A stretch of 64,000 bases of DNA from Geosiphon pyriformis (taxonomy: Eukaryota; Glomeromycota; Glomeromycetes; Archaeosporales; Geosiphonaceae). The notes beneath the pieces are model-generated. The model made no database searches and had not been told where the DNA came from. It saw nothing but the letters and a program-made list of their open reading frames with translations. The stretch lies in contig JAAOMT010000684.1 of assembly GCA_016748015.1 (NCBI GenBank), positions 62,001 through 126,000 on the forward strand, given 5' to 3'. Shown piece after piece: positions 48,670-61,688 of the stretch. The number at the start of each line of letters is the position of its first letter. Positions within the stretch are counted from its first letter, which is position 1. Made by a program: the position numbers and the translations under genes.

Positions 48670-49991
48670 TTAATCGCGTATCCATCCGAAAATTGTTTTA
48701 TCTTCGTTTAATTTTTGTCCGACAATAAAGATTTCTGTCTGGCCACACCTCAAATCACGGCAAACAGTGGCAATACATTCCATTCTTGGCATACCTCTAA
48801 CTCTAACTTGTTCCCATTTCTTTTGTAAGGGCGAAAACAACTTGAGGTATTGGCATGGTTCCTGATTTTCGTAAGCTTGATTATTTTGGCCGTTCAAACC
48901 ACCTAAGAAAGCAATTTTATTTTGAATGGAGAACATAGCAGCTCCATAGCATCGACCAGGATCGAAACCTTCTCCAAATGTTTGTATCCAATTATCCGGT
49001 AAACCAAATGGAAAATTTTGATAAGATGGCGAAATATATTTTTTCCATTTATCTTTATTCACATCGTAGACCCATAAATCTTCATCATCATTTATTTTGG
49101 GAAAATCACTACCAGGAATTGTTTGTTTTCCGCCAAAAATGTATAGTTTGTCAAACGCTACCGTGGAAGAATGAAAAGACCTCGGGTATGGGAGATCAGA
49201 AGACGGGCTATTGGTGACACATTTTTTCAGAATGATATCATATATTAAAAAATCCCTGATATCGTATTTCGTGCCTTAAAAATACACGGCCAAAATAAAA
49301 GAAGTTAAATAACTTATTGCCATATTTATCATTAGTAGTTTTGATTTGTAGCTTAAAGTTTAGGCTTACCGTTAATATCAGAAATTCCACCAAATAGTGC
49401 AAGACGACGATTATCGATTGCATTCAATGAATGCCTGTACCTTGAAACGAGTTCTTTGTCGAAAGATAAGATTTTACTCAAATTCATTGTCTCAATATTT
49501 AATTCGTATAAGACGTTTTCCAGTTTTCGAGTCTGGACATTCTCACCACCGAAAAAATAAATTTTTTGTTCAATCGAAGTGACAGCTGCGTTTTGGATTG
49601 GCTCATGTTGTCCGGACAAGATGTTGATTGTTTTTGGTAGCCAATTAGGACGAGGCTCGTTTAAATCAAGGATCCAACATATCGGTTGTCGGATTGTGAG
49701 GTCAAGAAAATAAAAAGTTTTGTTGATCAAGATGCCTTCTCGATAATTTTTTATTGAAGGACATACCCCAGAATTAAATTCTGGTGCCTCTTTCCACACT
49801 GGAGACACAAGGCCAAAATGATGAATACGAACGACTCGATAAAGTTTACGGCAAGTAAAAGAAAGACTTTTTTGACCTTGGACCTCGAGATTCTCCAAGA
49901 CCATTTCAATTACTTCATTCGGTAAATTGACAAGGCTAGCCTTGATCAAAGACGACGATTCGAATTGTAACCACGAAATATTTATACTCAT
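48670..49991 (-). CDS. F-box / kelch-repeat protein
   Basis: Two exons, 49370-49991 and 48670-49274, give 408 aa; phase 1, GTAAGC donor and TTTTTAAG acceptor. Residues ~18-60 form an F-box-like helix bundle (VNLPNEVIEMVLENLEVQGQ, then KSLSFTCRKLYRVV). Kelch units then follow: QNAAVTSIEQKIYFFGGENV, HSLNAIDNRRLALFGGISD, HSSTVAFDKLYIFGGKQ, YGAAMFSIQNKIAFLGGLNG and CIATVCRD...EIFIVG. The protein has no signal peptide and, unlike the kelch gene at 7641-9578, no membrane helix. F-box plus kelch suggests an SCF ubiquitin-ligase substrate receptor in cytosol or nucleus. The target is unknown. Confidence 0.88.
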
Positions 49992-52621
49992 TTTTTTCTG
50001 TTTTTTTAATTATGTAGCGAAAAATAGACCAATGTTGTCCATAAAAGACAAAAAAGTTTTTATAGGAAAAATTTTCTATTGATTTTTTAAAGAATTTTTT
50101 TGTTATAATAAGAGCGAGTGATATCTTATAATCATATGAAATAATTTTTTAAACCTTTATACATTGGTGCGAAGAGATCTCTCCCATCGCTACAAGGCAT
50201 CTTTCTATCTCTTGTTGGGATCTTTATATCTTTGAGAAAATTGAGGGAACGATAATTATGATAACACAAATTGATGATTCGAAGAATTGTGTGTCAATAA
50301 ATTTAGAGCTTCTCATTTAGATCTTAATTTTTGGTTGTTCACCGTCTCTTTAGGACAACCATCTTTAAAAAATTTCATATACAACCTTGGCATTCCAAAC
50401 ATTACGTGGTTTTTTAGAACTTTCACATTGACGTTTTGCCGCCGAACACTGCAATGTGTGTCAAAGATTATGAAATCAGATTTAATGAAAAATTTTCTAT
50501 TCTTCGATATCGAGAATTCATTCTTGTAGATTATCAGTTTTTACTATTGGCTAAGCTTATATTTTCCCGAGTCTTAAACTCAGGATATTGGGTAAACATT
50601 TCACCAACTTAATTTCTGTAATTTCCGCCAATTATCTTTGAAAAACAGGTTTTAAGCCAGGTGATTTATTAATTCCTTAAATTTATTTTTAGGTATGCTT
50701 GGCCAAAGAAAGGAGTGGACTTGGCCAATAAAAATGGTTTAAAAATTATGATCAAGATCAAAAATATTTGAAATGGTTTCTCCGAAAAATTTTATTGTCT
50801 TCTTAGACCATTGTAGCAAGTTTGCGTCATTTGCCTGCATCGCTGACCAGATTAAGGAGATAATAAAACTGAATTCTCATCTCTTGGCTTGCCATTGTTT
50901 CTTGTTTTTCACGATTTGATTTTCCCCTGCATCTGGATCACTAAAAAATGATACTTGGATGATCCCCAACTTTGGGGATTTCTATTGTTACAGCACACAA
51001 GGATTCACAAAATTACTTTGAGATTTGTTCTTAAAAGCCAGTGAAAAACATCAAAAATATTTATAAACTTACACAAGAGATTAGAACATTTATTTTTATT
51101 GGTGAGGATTTTAAAGTAATATTTTGAATTTAATGCTCTTAATAAAACAAGACAGCTTAGCAAATAGCTTTTTGAGCTCCCAAATTAAAATTGGCGGGTG
51201 AAACTGATCTGCACGTTATAATCCTTAGTTGAACTTTGTTTATTATTCTGATTGCGCAATCGCAAATTACAAAGATTTTAGCAGGTCATGTACGCATTTA
51301 AAAATTACAATTCCAAGCATTCACTCTATTGAAAAATTTTTGAAGGCATTGTTGCAACGGTAAATTCAAGCACAATGGTAATGAGATGATCCATAATTTT
51401 TGCCTGACGTAATATAAAAATAAACACTTTTTCAAAAGTGGTATAAAATCAGCTCCCTAGGAAATTTTCTTGGGATGTGAGACAAAAGATGATTCTCATC
51501 ATGAATCACAAGAAATGCTGTTTTAAAGCTATATTTGGCAGTCGCAAAAAAACAGGAATGAAACGATTTGAGAACTGAGGTCATAATGCAATAGATTCTG
51601 AGTTTTGTGAGAAATTCTAAAATAGGTTTAACTTGTTTTGAGACTTGACTATCCTAAATTCGCTATACATATGGCGTATTTTTGCTAAAAACTAGTTTTC
51701 AATATCAAAATTAAATGTATGTTTACTCAAGTAAGCAGTTCTGGAACCGAGTCACAAAACAAATCAATTTCATGGTTGAAACGTGGAATATTATAAACTG
51801 ACAATAGATACATTATAAAACCTTAGCTCTTTGATTTGTGTTATTTGTACATTTTAAAATCAGGTTTTAGGTCAAATTCGTTTCAGGGGAATGGTCATTC
51901 GTTTGTTTTTGTCCTTCATCATAGCATAATTTTGAATAAATTTCATGACTTTTGGATTCGCTAATGAGAACAACTCAACAAAAGTACTTGGTTCGTCATT
52001 ATGTTTAGAGTTGCACTTAATTTAAAATGGACTTTGTTACAGATAATATCAAATTACGGTCGATTATCTAAATTAGATGCCAAGAGGAAGATGGAGAATG
52101 TCATTTGATTTAATTAACCTGGATTCACTTGAAGCTGATTCACAAACTTGAATTTAACTCTCAAGTTTTATTTTAAAAAATTTATCCCAAACATATTCAA
52201 GTTTTGGTAAAAGGCTGATTTTAAAAGAAAGCAATCTCAATATAAAGTCTAAGACAATAAAACAAGGCTCTAACAAAATTAAAATCCTTTATTCCTCCTC
52301 CGAAAAATTTTCAAAGCCAAAAATGAATTAAGGCTTTAAGTATCAAAGGCTGAAAGAGCAGATATGTTCTTTTATTTTGCGCAGTCAAAAGAAACATTCC
52401 TATTATCACATATAAAGCCAATTTATTTGGTTAGCTCTATATGTAATTTTAACATTAAATTACAAATTTAGTGTGGTTGAAAAATCATTTCTGCAAGGCT
52501 TGATAAAAGCGCTGAATATATTAACAATCGTTGATTATTAAATCTTAAAATAAATCTTTAGGACAATTTAAATTAATGACCTTTATTATCATCAGATTCA
52601 TAATCAAAATGAGGAATTCCT
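49992..52621. other. Intergenic, nothing recognised
   Basis: About 2.6 kb of AT-rich sequence. The frame at 50287-50529 is small, lacks splice context and shows no domain. No repeats with clear structure. Confidence 0.45.
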
Positions 52622-53794
52622 TCAGGTGAAGTAAAGCTCCAAAATCTCCATTCTTTCTTTATTCACCTCCCATTTAGCAATTGCCCAATCTGTATCGTCG
52701 ACCAAGGCCATTTTTTCCTCCTTTTTATTAATGTAGTAAACCCGAGAGCGATTTAAACGTGTCTGAACGCGATTTTCAATCAAACAGAGTAGTTGATCCA
52801 AGTTAAGGTAAAAGGGAATGCTAAGTGGATGTCGGCGAAATATAAAAACACAGTTGACTCGTAGCTGTGGTATGGAAAAATAATATGCTTAATATAAATT
52901 TTAAATGTCGAAAATAATTGTTTATATTTAAAAGGAGATTATTTTACAAATATACCTCCGAGTCATTCGTATATTGTTTATTCAGTTGTACATCGCTGGT
53001 CGCTAACTCTGGCTGGTTCGTTCTTTCGAATTTTTTGATGACATTTTGCGAATTTTGAACAGGCTTAAAAATATGTCATAAGATAGTTTCAGCTTTTTTT
53101 TTTGAATAAGTTTCTATTAAAGCTAAAGTTATATATACCTGCGTGAAATTGGGTTTCTTTTCAAAGCGTAGTTTCTGCATAGTAAAGCCTAACAATAGTA
53201 ATGTATTGTCTTCTACCCCTTTACAGGGAGTAAATATAATACTGAGTGCCTTGTCTAGAAAACTCATTGAAATTATAGGTTTCTTCGAAGAGGGATTTCT
53301 GATGTTGTCCACATGAATAAGCTATTCAAATAAAGAATTCAAAACTGGAACTTTTGAAATACAAAATCCTAAATTTCAGACAGAGAATTCTCGAGGTACC
53401 TTAGTATGCTTCTTGAATCCTTCCCTTAAGGAGATCAATACTTTTCCTTCAAATATTTTGAATTTCATGACTTGTTTCAATGGAAATATGAATTCATCAT
53501 GCATATTATTTAGGCTCCACGACACCTCCGAATATTCATATCGTAAGATTACCGCCATCTCATTTCCCGTGTTAGAAGAGAACCTTTTTCCAGTTGGCAC
53601 AATATCAACAGCTTCTACATCCATTTTGATACAATTGTTGTATTTTATGGCAGTAAGTGAAATTTCATCGATACCTAACTTTTGGCTAACAGCTGTGCAG
53701 AGAAATTCATCTAATTCCTCTTAGTGCCACCTATTATTTGTTTATTAAAACGCAGAAACTATGTTTTACCTTTTTTAGATTTTTGGTTTTCCAT
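52622..53794 (-). CDS. Unrecognised protein with C-terminal PB1-like domain
   Basis: Five exons, 53770-53794, 53400-53719, 53139-53321, 52956-53063 and 52622-52864, give 292 aa. The first exon is 25 nt (MENQKSKK) and the phase-1 join gives KK-E-ELDEF. Residues ~9-175 form a conserved-looking alpha/beta region: AVSQKLGIDEISLTAIK, EMAVILRYEYSEVSW, FPLKQVMKFKIFEGKVLISL, NPSSKKPIISMSFLDKAL and LLLLGFTMQKLRFEK. I do not recognise this part. A polar linker follows. Residues ~213-292 fit a PB1 fold: RVNCVFIFRRHPLSIPF, the helix LDQLLCLIENRVQTRL, then VYYINKKEEKMALVDDTDW, where the acidic DDTDW sits at the type I OPCA position. PB1 domains mediate heterodimerisation in signalling scaffolds. Function otherwise unknown. 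Confidence 0.72.
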
Positions 53795-54284
53795 TGTTCA
53801 GGTTTCCCTGATTATGTCCAAAGTTAGAATTACGATATAATTTTATTTCTACGCTTTTTATTGTTTACAATAACCGTTATAATATATTTTAAATAATGAC
53901 ATCAGATTTTGATGAGAAAGCACACATACCCGTGACTTAAAAAAAAATTTCACGATCCTATGGTAATATATATTTTTGAGGTGATATTTTAATTATATCA
54001 TTACAAATTTTCAGCCAATCCAATCATATATTGATATATTAGTTGCTGGCTTTATTCAAGTAATATTAATTAGTTTATCACACGCAAAAAAAGATAAGTA
54101 TTGGTTTTAACATTCTGTTCAATGATAATTTCTGGAATCTTATATGCATAAATTTATTTTTAAAATATTGGTAACTTTTATAGCAATTATTAATTCCATA
54201 TATAGATTTTTTACCTCAAAAAATTAAAAATATGTTTATTATTAATTGTAACACATCAGTAGTAGGCATTGTAAGATTATTATT
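53795..54284. other. Intergenic, AT-rich
   Basis: Promoter side of the PB1-like gene. AT-rich, nothing else recognised. Confidence 0.4.
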
Positions 54285-54620
54285 TCTTGCATGACCCTCA
54301 GGAGAGGATCAAAGCTCTATCAAGCAATGCCTGGAGGGGAATCCTTTTAATCTCTGTGCATTAAAGCCCTGCAGCTGTACACTTAAAACCCTCTGATGAT
54401 TTTTACTACCATACCAGCTACAAGACTTGGATTATAAGATGAAATTACGGACTCCTAACTCCTCAGTCTTGGCTATCAGATGTTGACAGAAACGGTAATA
54501 CCCCAAGGAAATATTTTTCAGCCGCCTTACAATTCATCATGTCTGACATCTCAAACGGCAGCAATTGCGTCAAACTCATGATTTAAGAACACAATCGTCT
54601 TTTTGTGGATTTCACTCCTG
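54285..54620 (-). pseudogene. Decayed TnpB/Fanzor-type nuclease (copy 2)
   Basis: The minus strand shows the same motif order as the relic at 19385-19920 in broken frames: EIHKKTIVFLNHEFD; EMSDMMN; YYRFCQHLIAKTEELGV; KSCSWYG, a degraded SKTCxxCG zinc-ribbon half; FKCTAAG; and a tail ALLDRALILS. Stops and at least three frameshifts are present. Copies 1 and 2 also align at DNA level on the plus strand (for example AAGCAATGCC and TCAAA/TTCATGA blocks), so they belong to one family but are well diverged. Only the C-terminal third is recognisable; the RuvC-II PPFE motif is lost. Confidence 0.65.
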
Positions 54621-57600
54621 TGGACGTACAATCTTTCGTCATAGGTGCGAGACTGCTTTTTTGAGTCATTGAAATAGAGACAGTCAATTTTAAATGAGGT
54701 AAGTGGGATTTATAATATTTTCGCTACTATAAAACTTCCATATTAGGAAATCCCGGTGGCATACAGCATCGGGAGTAAAGCAAATAGGTTAGCGTTTGGG
54801 TTTACAAATATATAGTGTAACAACCTTTTTTGTACCAATGATATATGTACTAGAATAAACTACCAATTTAAAATGGTAACGCTACTATTTTAGAACGAGT
54901 TTTTTAAAAAAGTGAAATAATCTAATTTCTAAAAAAGTTCTCAAATGCAAGAAAATTTTTTGTCATTGTAAATAAATAAGTATCATATTAATTGCAATTA
55001 AACCTATCTGTAAAAACTAACAAATTGATTTTAATTACTTAAGCAGCCATCTGTAACAAAAAATTTGATAATAATATATTATTTTCATCCCATATATAAA
55101 TGTATTAAAAACCTAAAATATGGTTTATATTATTCAAATTGAACAGAAATCAGGAAAATAATATGCCCAAATAATATCAAATCTATACAATAAATATTTG
55201 ACATTCAATCATATTTATGCAATTCAAAAAATTGTGCATACATATAATATTATGAATAATTTTAAAACTTTTTACACATATTTTTTATTGAATATGTTTA
55301 ATTAATTTAATTTATATTTTAATACTTAAGAGCGTTAGATGAACAAATATTTTTTCTATTTTAAAGGAATTTGTAATTGACTATAAATCATTAATTTAAT
55401 ATTTAGCATTATAAAAATAATTAAATAGTAAAAAATTCAAATTCATAAAAATTAATTTTCAAATTTCACAATAAATAAAGTTTTTATATTGTAAAAAAAA
55501 GTGCATATAAGCAATGTCAAAAGATTTTAAATTATTATAAAAATTCAATTTGCTAAAAATCAAAAAATTGCTAAAAAAACACAGTATAATATACTAACTG
55601 TTTTTGTTTTTATACAATAAATAATTATTCAAATAAAATAAAAATAAAAAAATATATATATTTTTTATAATTAATTTATTTAAAAGCATTTTTTAAAAAT
55701 TGATATTTTTTTATTATTAATATTAAATTAAGATATTACAAATAATATTATTATGTAACATCTATTATTTTTTGCTTAATTATTGTAAAACCAAAGTTTT
55801 GCCAATCAAAGTTTAATTATTAATTCGTTAATTTTTGAAATTTTTATAACTTTTGTATATTATTATGTAAATAAAAATTTATAATTATTATTTAATTCAA
55901 TTCAATATTAATTATTTAGCTTATTAATTAACAACTTGAAATTTTTTTTAATTTATAATATTCAATTGTTATAATACAACAAAATAGATATAACTATGTA
56001 GCAAATAAGTAAATAACTAATTTAAAAAAAGTGTTTGATAACTGGTATTGATTTATTTAAAAAACCAAAAACCAGTTCGATCTTTTTTTTTATGTTTAAA
56101 TAAATTTTATTAGTAACTAACTGCATTAATAAACTAACTAGAATATTCAACATATTTAATGAATCTTTTTAATATATTACAAACCTATAATAATATTCTT
56201 TTTGAATAATACTTTATTATTACAACAAATTTGTTGAAATATTACAAGTGAAATTTTCTAATTAATTTAAATAAATTTTTTATATTATTTGCAGATTTCC
56301 AAATAACTTTGGAAATTAGATAATTTTTTTTATAAAACCAGATATTTAATCTGATTTCTATTTTTTTAGAGTTTAAGATTTTCTTGACTTTATCATTTTT
56401 TAATCTGAATAAGTAAAAAAACTCTTTACAACAATTGATTTAACATAAGTTTTTATTAATAATACATAGAAAAAATTATGAATTTTAAAATATTTAAACA
56501 ACTTTAATTCAAGTAAAACTAGATTTACTTGTTAAACTACTGAAAATAGCTTTAATTTTTATAATTTAGTTTCTTATAAAATCTAATTGTCTTAATATTT
56601 TATTACAAAAATCATATTTTCTAATTTATTTAAAGCATTAGAGTTTTTTTACTATTTATTTGCTTGAATTTTTATTTAAACAATATTGATTTTTTAACTA
56701 TTAAAAAACTGAAATATAAATTTTATTTATAATTGGTAAAAATAATGTTACTTTAATTAAAGTTTAAATAACATTATTATATATAAACTCTATTAATACA
56801 CATAAATTATCTTGTTAATAGTTTACAAAACATTACAAATATTGTTCTAAATTAACTCATGACTATTAATTTAAGAATAAAAAGCTAAAGACAAAAAAAT
56901 CTGAACTTTTAAAAATTTAAAAACAAATTAAAACTTATAATCTGAAATTATTTTATCTAGAAGACTATAAAGTTTAACAATATTTTAGAAAACTAACTAA
57001 ACAGTATCTTTAAAAATTATGGTCTTTACACAAAAATAAAATAGGCTATTTTAGTTAATTGATTGATCATAAAAATAATCGAGTTTTTTCCATCTATAAA
57101 AAACAAATCTGTTATAAAGTTTATTAAAATAAATTTCAAAGACACTTTGAAATAGATAATAAATACAATGATCTAAAAATTTACAATATAGAACTTTAAA
57201 CATAAAACAAATTTACATAACTTTTAACAAATTAATACTATTATGACTATTAATATTTCTTAATAACCAATTCAAAAATTTTATTAATTCAAAATATCTG
57301 ACAAGTCAATTATTATAAATTTTTTCTGAAATTTTACAATCTTTTAAAATATAAATTAAGTTATTATAAAGTAAGATCTCATTATTGTATATATATATTT
57401 TTAATAGATAAATAAAAGTTAAAAGATTATATATTATATTCTAAACATAAATATCTGTAATTTTAGATCTTTTAATTATATTAAAAAGTTTCAAATTTAA
57501 ATAAACATTTGAAATAGCTCAATCTTAAATTGTTTAGACTATAATAATGTAATTTTTTGTTGATTATAAATCTTATTTTTTTTTAAGTTTAAATTTTAAA

Positions 57601-60600
57601 TATTATAAAAAAAACATTTATCTTATTTAATAACAAACTAAAATCATAAAAGATTATAAAGTCGAAATTAGCCATAAAAATTAACTTTTGAGCCTAATAA
57701 TAATTAAGTATTTTAATCATTATAAAATATTAAAGATTTTTATTATTACATAAAACTATAATTCGGTATTATGTATTGATAAAATAATACTGTTATTATT
57801 TAAAGACAGTAATAATTGTTAATAATTCGTTATTATAGATTTTATAATTAATTTTTTGATATTGCTTTTAAAACAAAATTTAAAGCATTAGTTTTCATTC
57901 TATATAACTTATTAAATTAGTATAAAATAAAACTATAACTATAATAAGAACTTTTGTAGAATCTAAAACGTAACACCTGGTTGAAAGTCTACTTAAATGA
58001 TCTATTCTTCTCTATTAAAACTATTAATAAAATAGCAAAATGTGAATAATTTTTAATAAATTAATAATAAAAATTGGCAAACCAGCGAAATTTTTAAACA
58101 TTTTTTACATAATAAAATGTTGTTCAATCTAAAATTATCTAGATTTTACTTTAATATATAAAAATATTTTTCAAGAAAATAAAATGCCCCAAAAACTTAA
58201 TTTTAAATTGGCATATAATTCATATTGTTTTAACTATTTAAAAACTAATATATATGTTTTTTATGCTTTTTTTAATTATTAAAGTAAATTAAAATATTGT
58301 TGAAATAGCATATTACAAAGTAATTCAAATAATATAAAAAATATTATTTATTAAATGTTAAAAAACTGCAAATATATTTTTTAATCTAAATAATATTACT
58401 AAATATAAAATAATTATAATATGTTCAAAAGACTGTTTTTTATTTGTTTTTTATATTTCTATTAAATGGTAGATTCTTTAAAAATTTATTTTTGTAATAT
58501 TTAACCAGCATATAATTGGTTTAATAGATTTAAAATCAAAAATAACAGATATTGATTCTTAATTATAATTTTATTAATATTTGACTTAATATTAACAGAT
58601 TGATACTTTTAGAGAGTAATTAACCTAATATAAACATTATTATCAAAAGAATTATCATAATTTTTTATTTGATCAATATTTAATTTTAATTATAACTACA
58701 TTTAAAAAAAGCTTGCCTAAAGTTTTACTAAAAACAAATACTTTATTTTGAATAGAGTTAATTATACTTTTAAGCTTTATATATAAAACAAAAAGTGTTC
58801 AACAAATTAATTACCAAAACAACCGAAAAATTAATCAATATAACAACAAATTTAATTAAAACAGCCAACTTAAAGATTTAAAATTTCAAAAAATTTAATT
58901 TAAATTTAGTTATAAGATCAATAACAGAAGCAATCAAAAAGCAACAATAGAATAAATTAAAAAGCTTAAAGTTAATTAAAAAACTTAAAAAAAAACCTAA
59001 AATTAAAAAACAAAAATACTTTAATATATGATTAATTAATATATAATATATATTAATTACTAATTATTATTATTTTATATATAATATTATAAAAATAACT
59101 ATTTAATTTCTTTTATTTAACAAATTTTGAATAATTTAGAAAATAAAAAATAATTTTTAATTTTATTTTAATTAGCAAATATTAATAATTAAAAATAAAA
59201 ATTTTAAGTTTAATATTATGTCTTTTAATTTATAAAATTTTAACTACTTTTTAGTTTTTATTTATTGTCTTTAATTAACTTGATTATCAATTTAGTTATT
59301 AATTTGGTTATTAACTTGATTATTAACTTGATTATTAACTTGATTATTAATTAAATTATTGATATAATTATTAATTTAATTATTAATTTTTTTAAGAGTA
59401 TATTTTTTTTATTTTTTTATTTTAAGAAGTAAAAGTAAATAAATAAGATTTTTTAAAACTATAAAAAAGCATTTATATTTGAATTTATATTCAGATCAAT
59501 ATAATAATATTAATTTTTTATTTTTTATTTATTTATTTTTTGATTTTTATAATTATTAGTTTTGGTAAAGTATATTGAATAAAACACTTACTAAAAAATA
59601 AAATTAATATCTAATATTGAATTCTAAAAGTGTTAATATGAAACATAAAATTATATCAATATGTTATTTTTTGTTAATAATACAGACTATCTTTTTACTT
59701 TTAAATTCTCTTGCTATTTTTGAAAAGAATAGTAATTAAAATATTTATAAAATTGATTTTATATATTAAATTCTTACTAATTCAATTTATTTATTAAAGT
59801 TGAATTATTTTTTTAATTATTTTATTATTATATGATGCTGTTTATTTTGTTATTTATTAATGTATTATATCTTATTATAATACTACTATTAATATAAAAA
59901 GCTCTAATATTTGTTTTTTATAAAAAAACTATCAAAATTTTTATATATACCAAAGATTTTTAAATTTAATAAAATTTTTAAGAACTAATTTTATGTAAAA
60001 TAAATACCAAAAATTACAATATTTTATTCAAATAAATTATCTATAATACCATATTTTTTAAAGTTCAAATATTTAAAATTTTAGTTTTATTAAAAAAATA
60101 TTAAAGTCTTATAAATTTATTAATAGACTTTGTTAAGTTAATAATGCTTAATAATAATATATTTTTAAAACAGTTCTATTTAACAATAATTTCATTTCTA
60201 AATTGTACTTCTATTGATTTTTATTTTTATTTTTATAAAATAACAATTTAAATATTTAAAAAATATTTAGTTTAACTAAATTTGATAATTAATATTAATA
60301 ATCTTTTTTATATTTAATATTTTTTGATTAATTATAATATTTGCAAGTAATATATTAGCAAAATATAGTTGATTACTTTTTTTATTTTCTTAAAATTTTA
60401 TTAAATTGTAGACTTAATCACAAAACTACTTATTAAGAAATTAACCAAGTCTAAATTCAATTATTTTCTGAAGTTTTTATATTTTTTAGAGCTATTCTTA
60501 TTAAAATCATTATTTAAAACTACAAAAAATTTTTATTTATAGTTTTAATTAAATCTTATTAACCTAAGTCAGTCTTATCTTAATAAAGTACCAACATAAA

Positions 60601-60682
60601 ATCTTAAAATTACAAAAAAAAAGATTATTCTTAAAAAACAACTTAATTAACAATAGTTAATTAATTATCTTAAAACATTATA
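54621..60682. other. A/T-rich repeat DNA
   Basis: After ~54.85 kb the sequence becomes almost pure A/T for about 6 kb with no open frame of interest. A 12-bp minisatellite lies at 59279-59388. It is probably nested, decayed transposon material; no matching TIR pair was found within the window. Confidence 0.5.
59279..59388. repeat. 12-bp minisatellite
   Basis: About nine imperfect copies of TTGATTATTAAC (variants TTGATTATCAAT, TTGGTTATTAAC, TTAATTATTAAT). Confidence 0.8.
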
Positions 60683-61688
60683 CAGTCGTCTCTGAAATTA
60701 ACACCCGATTTTGGTATAACAAAGTACCTGAACATATACATTTAGTTTACTTCTTTGTTATTACTTTTTTGGACCAATATTTATTTGTTTACTTCTCCAT
60801 TACCTACTCAAACATTATGTAAAACAAAATTGGAATAAATATGCCTTGTACTCGCTCTTTATTAACTGCTGAGATAAAAGAAAAATTCTTGTGTATCTTA
60901 AAAAAATAAATACTGAGCAAATTGCAAAAAAAATGGAGCATGATCCCACAACAATATGATGTTTCATTAACAAGTATCAAAAAACCAGGAAAATCGAAAA
61001 TTTACTATGATCTGAACGCCCACCAGCTCTCAATAACAAAACAAAAAGTGCTCTTTTATGAAAAGTTAAAAATGAACAATGTAAACTACCACAAGAGATT
61101 GTTGATAATTTGAAGCTTAATTGTAGTTTAACAACAGCTTGTCGAGTACTTCATAATCATGGTATTTGAGGTTATATTGTAGCAAAAAAGCCTTTTATTT
61201 CAGAAAAATAAGCAGAGGCATGCATTTTTTGGTACAAAAAATATCAAAATAAAGATTTTTATTTTTGGAGATGGATAATTTTTTTAGATGAAACCAGTAT
61301 AAAAATTGCCAAACAATCTCAACAAATTAAAGTTTATAATATTGAATGCTTAATACTTAACTTTAAAAGTGGTCGACAATCAATAATGGTTTGAAGATGC
61401 TTTGTTGGAGAACTTAAAAGTCTATTAACATTTTGTGATGAATACAAAAAAAAACGGAAAAGATTATGAATTGACCAACCAGTTCTCCTAATCTAAATCC
61501 CATAGAAAATGTGTAAAAAATAATGAAGAACAATATTCAAAAACATGAAAACTTTCCAAGAACTATAGAAAAACTTAAAAGTACTCTAAAGAAAGAATAA
61601 TCAAGTTTTAATATGTCAGTTTTAAAATAGGTTGTAGACTTAATGCCACAAAGAATTGGAAGCAAATAGAGGGCCAACACACTATTAA
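60683..61688 (+). mobile_element. Tc1/mariner transposon fossil
   Basis: The left end reads CAGTCGTCTCTGAAATTAAC directly after TA (60681-60682), the typical Tc1 target dinucleotide. A degraded transposase frame starts at ATG 60841 (MPCTRSLLTAEIKEKFLCIL) and passes through several stops and frame changes. Visible motifs are RVLHNHGI, KPFISEK, WYKKYQNKDFYFW, the first catalytic Asp in FLDETS, IMVW, the SPNLNPIEN-like block near 61480-61510 (PVLLI frame), and the C-terminal GPTHY-stop at 61674-61688. The region around the second catalytic Asp (about 61440-61470) is deleted. No matching right TIR was seen, so the element is truncated and inactive. Confidence 0.82.

Noticed and set aside
53413-53724. 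Plus-strand 103-residue frame
   Set aside because: Antisense of the PB1-like gene exon 2.
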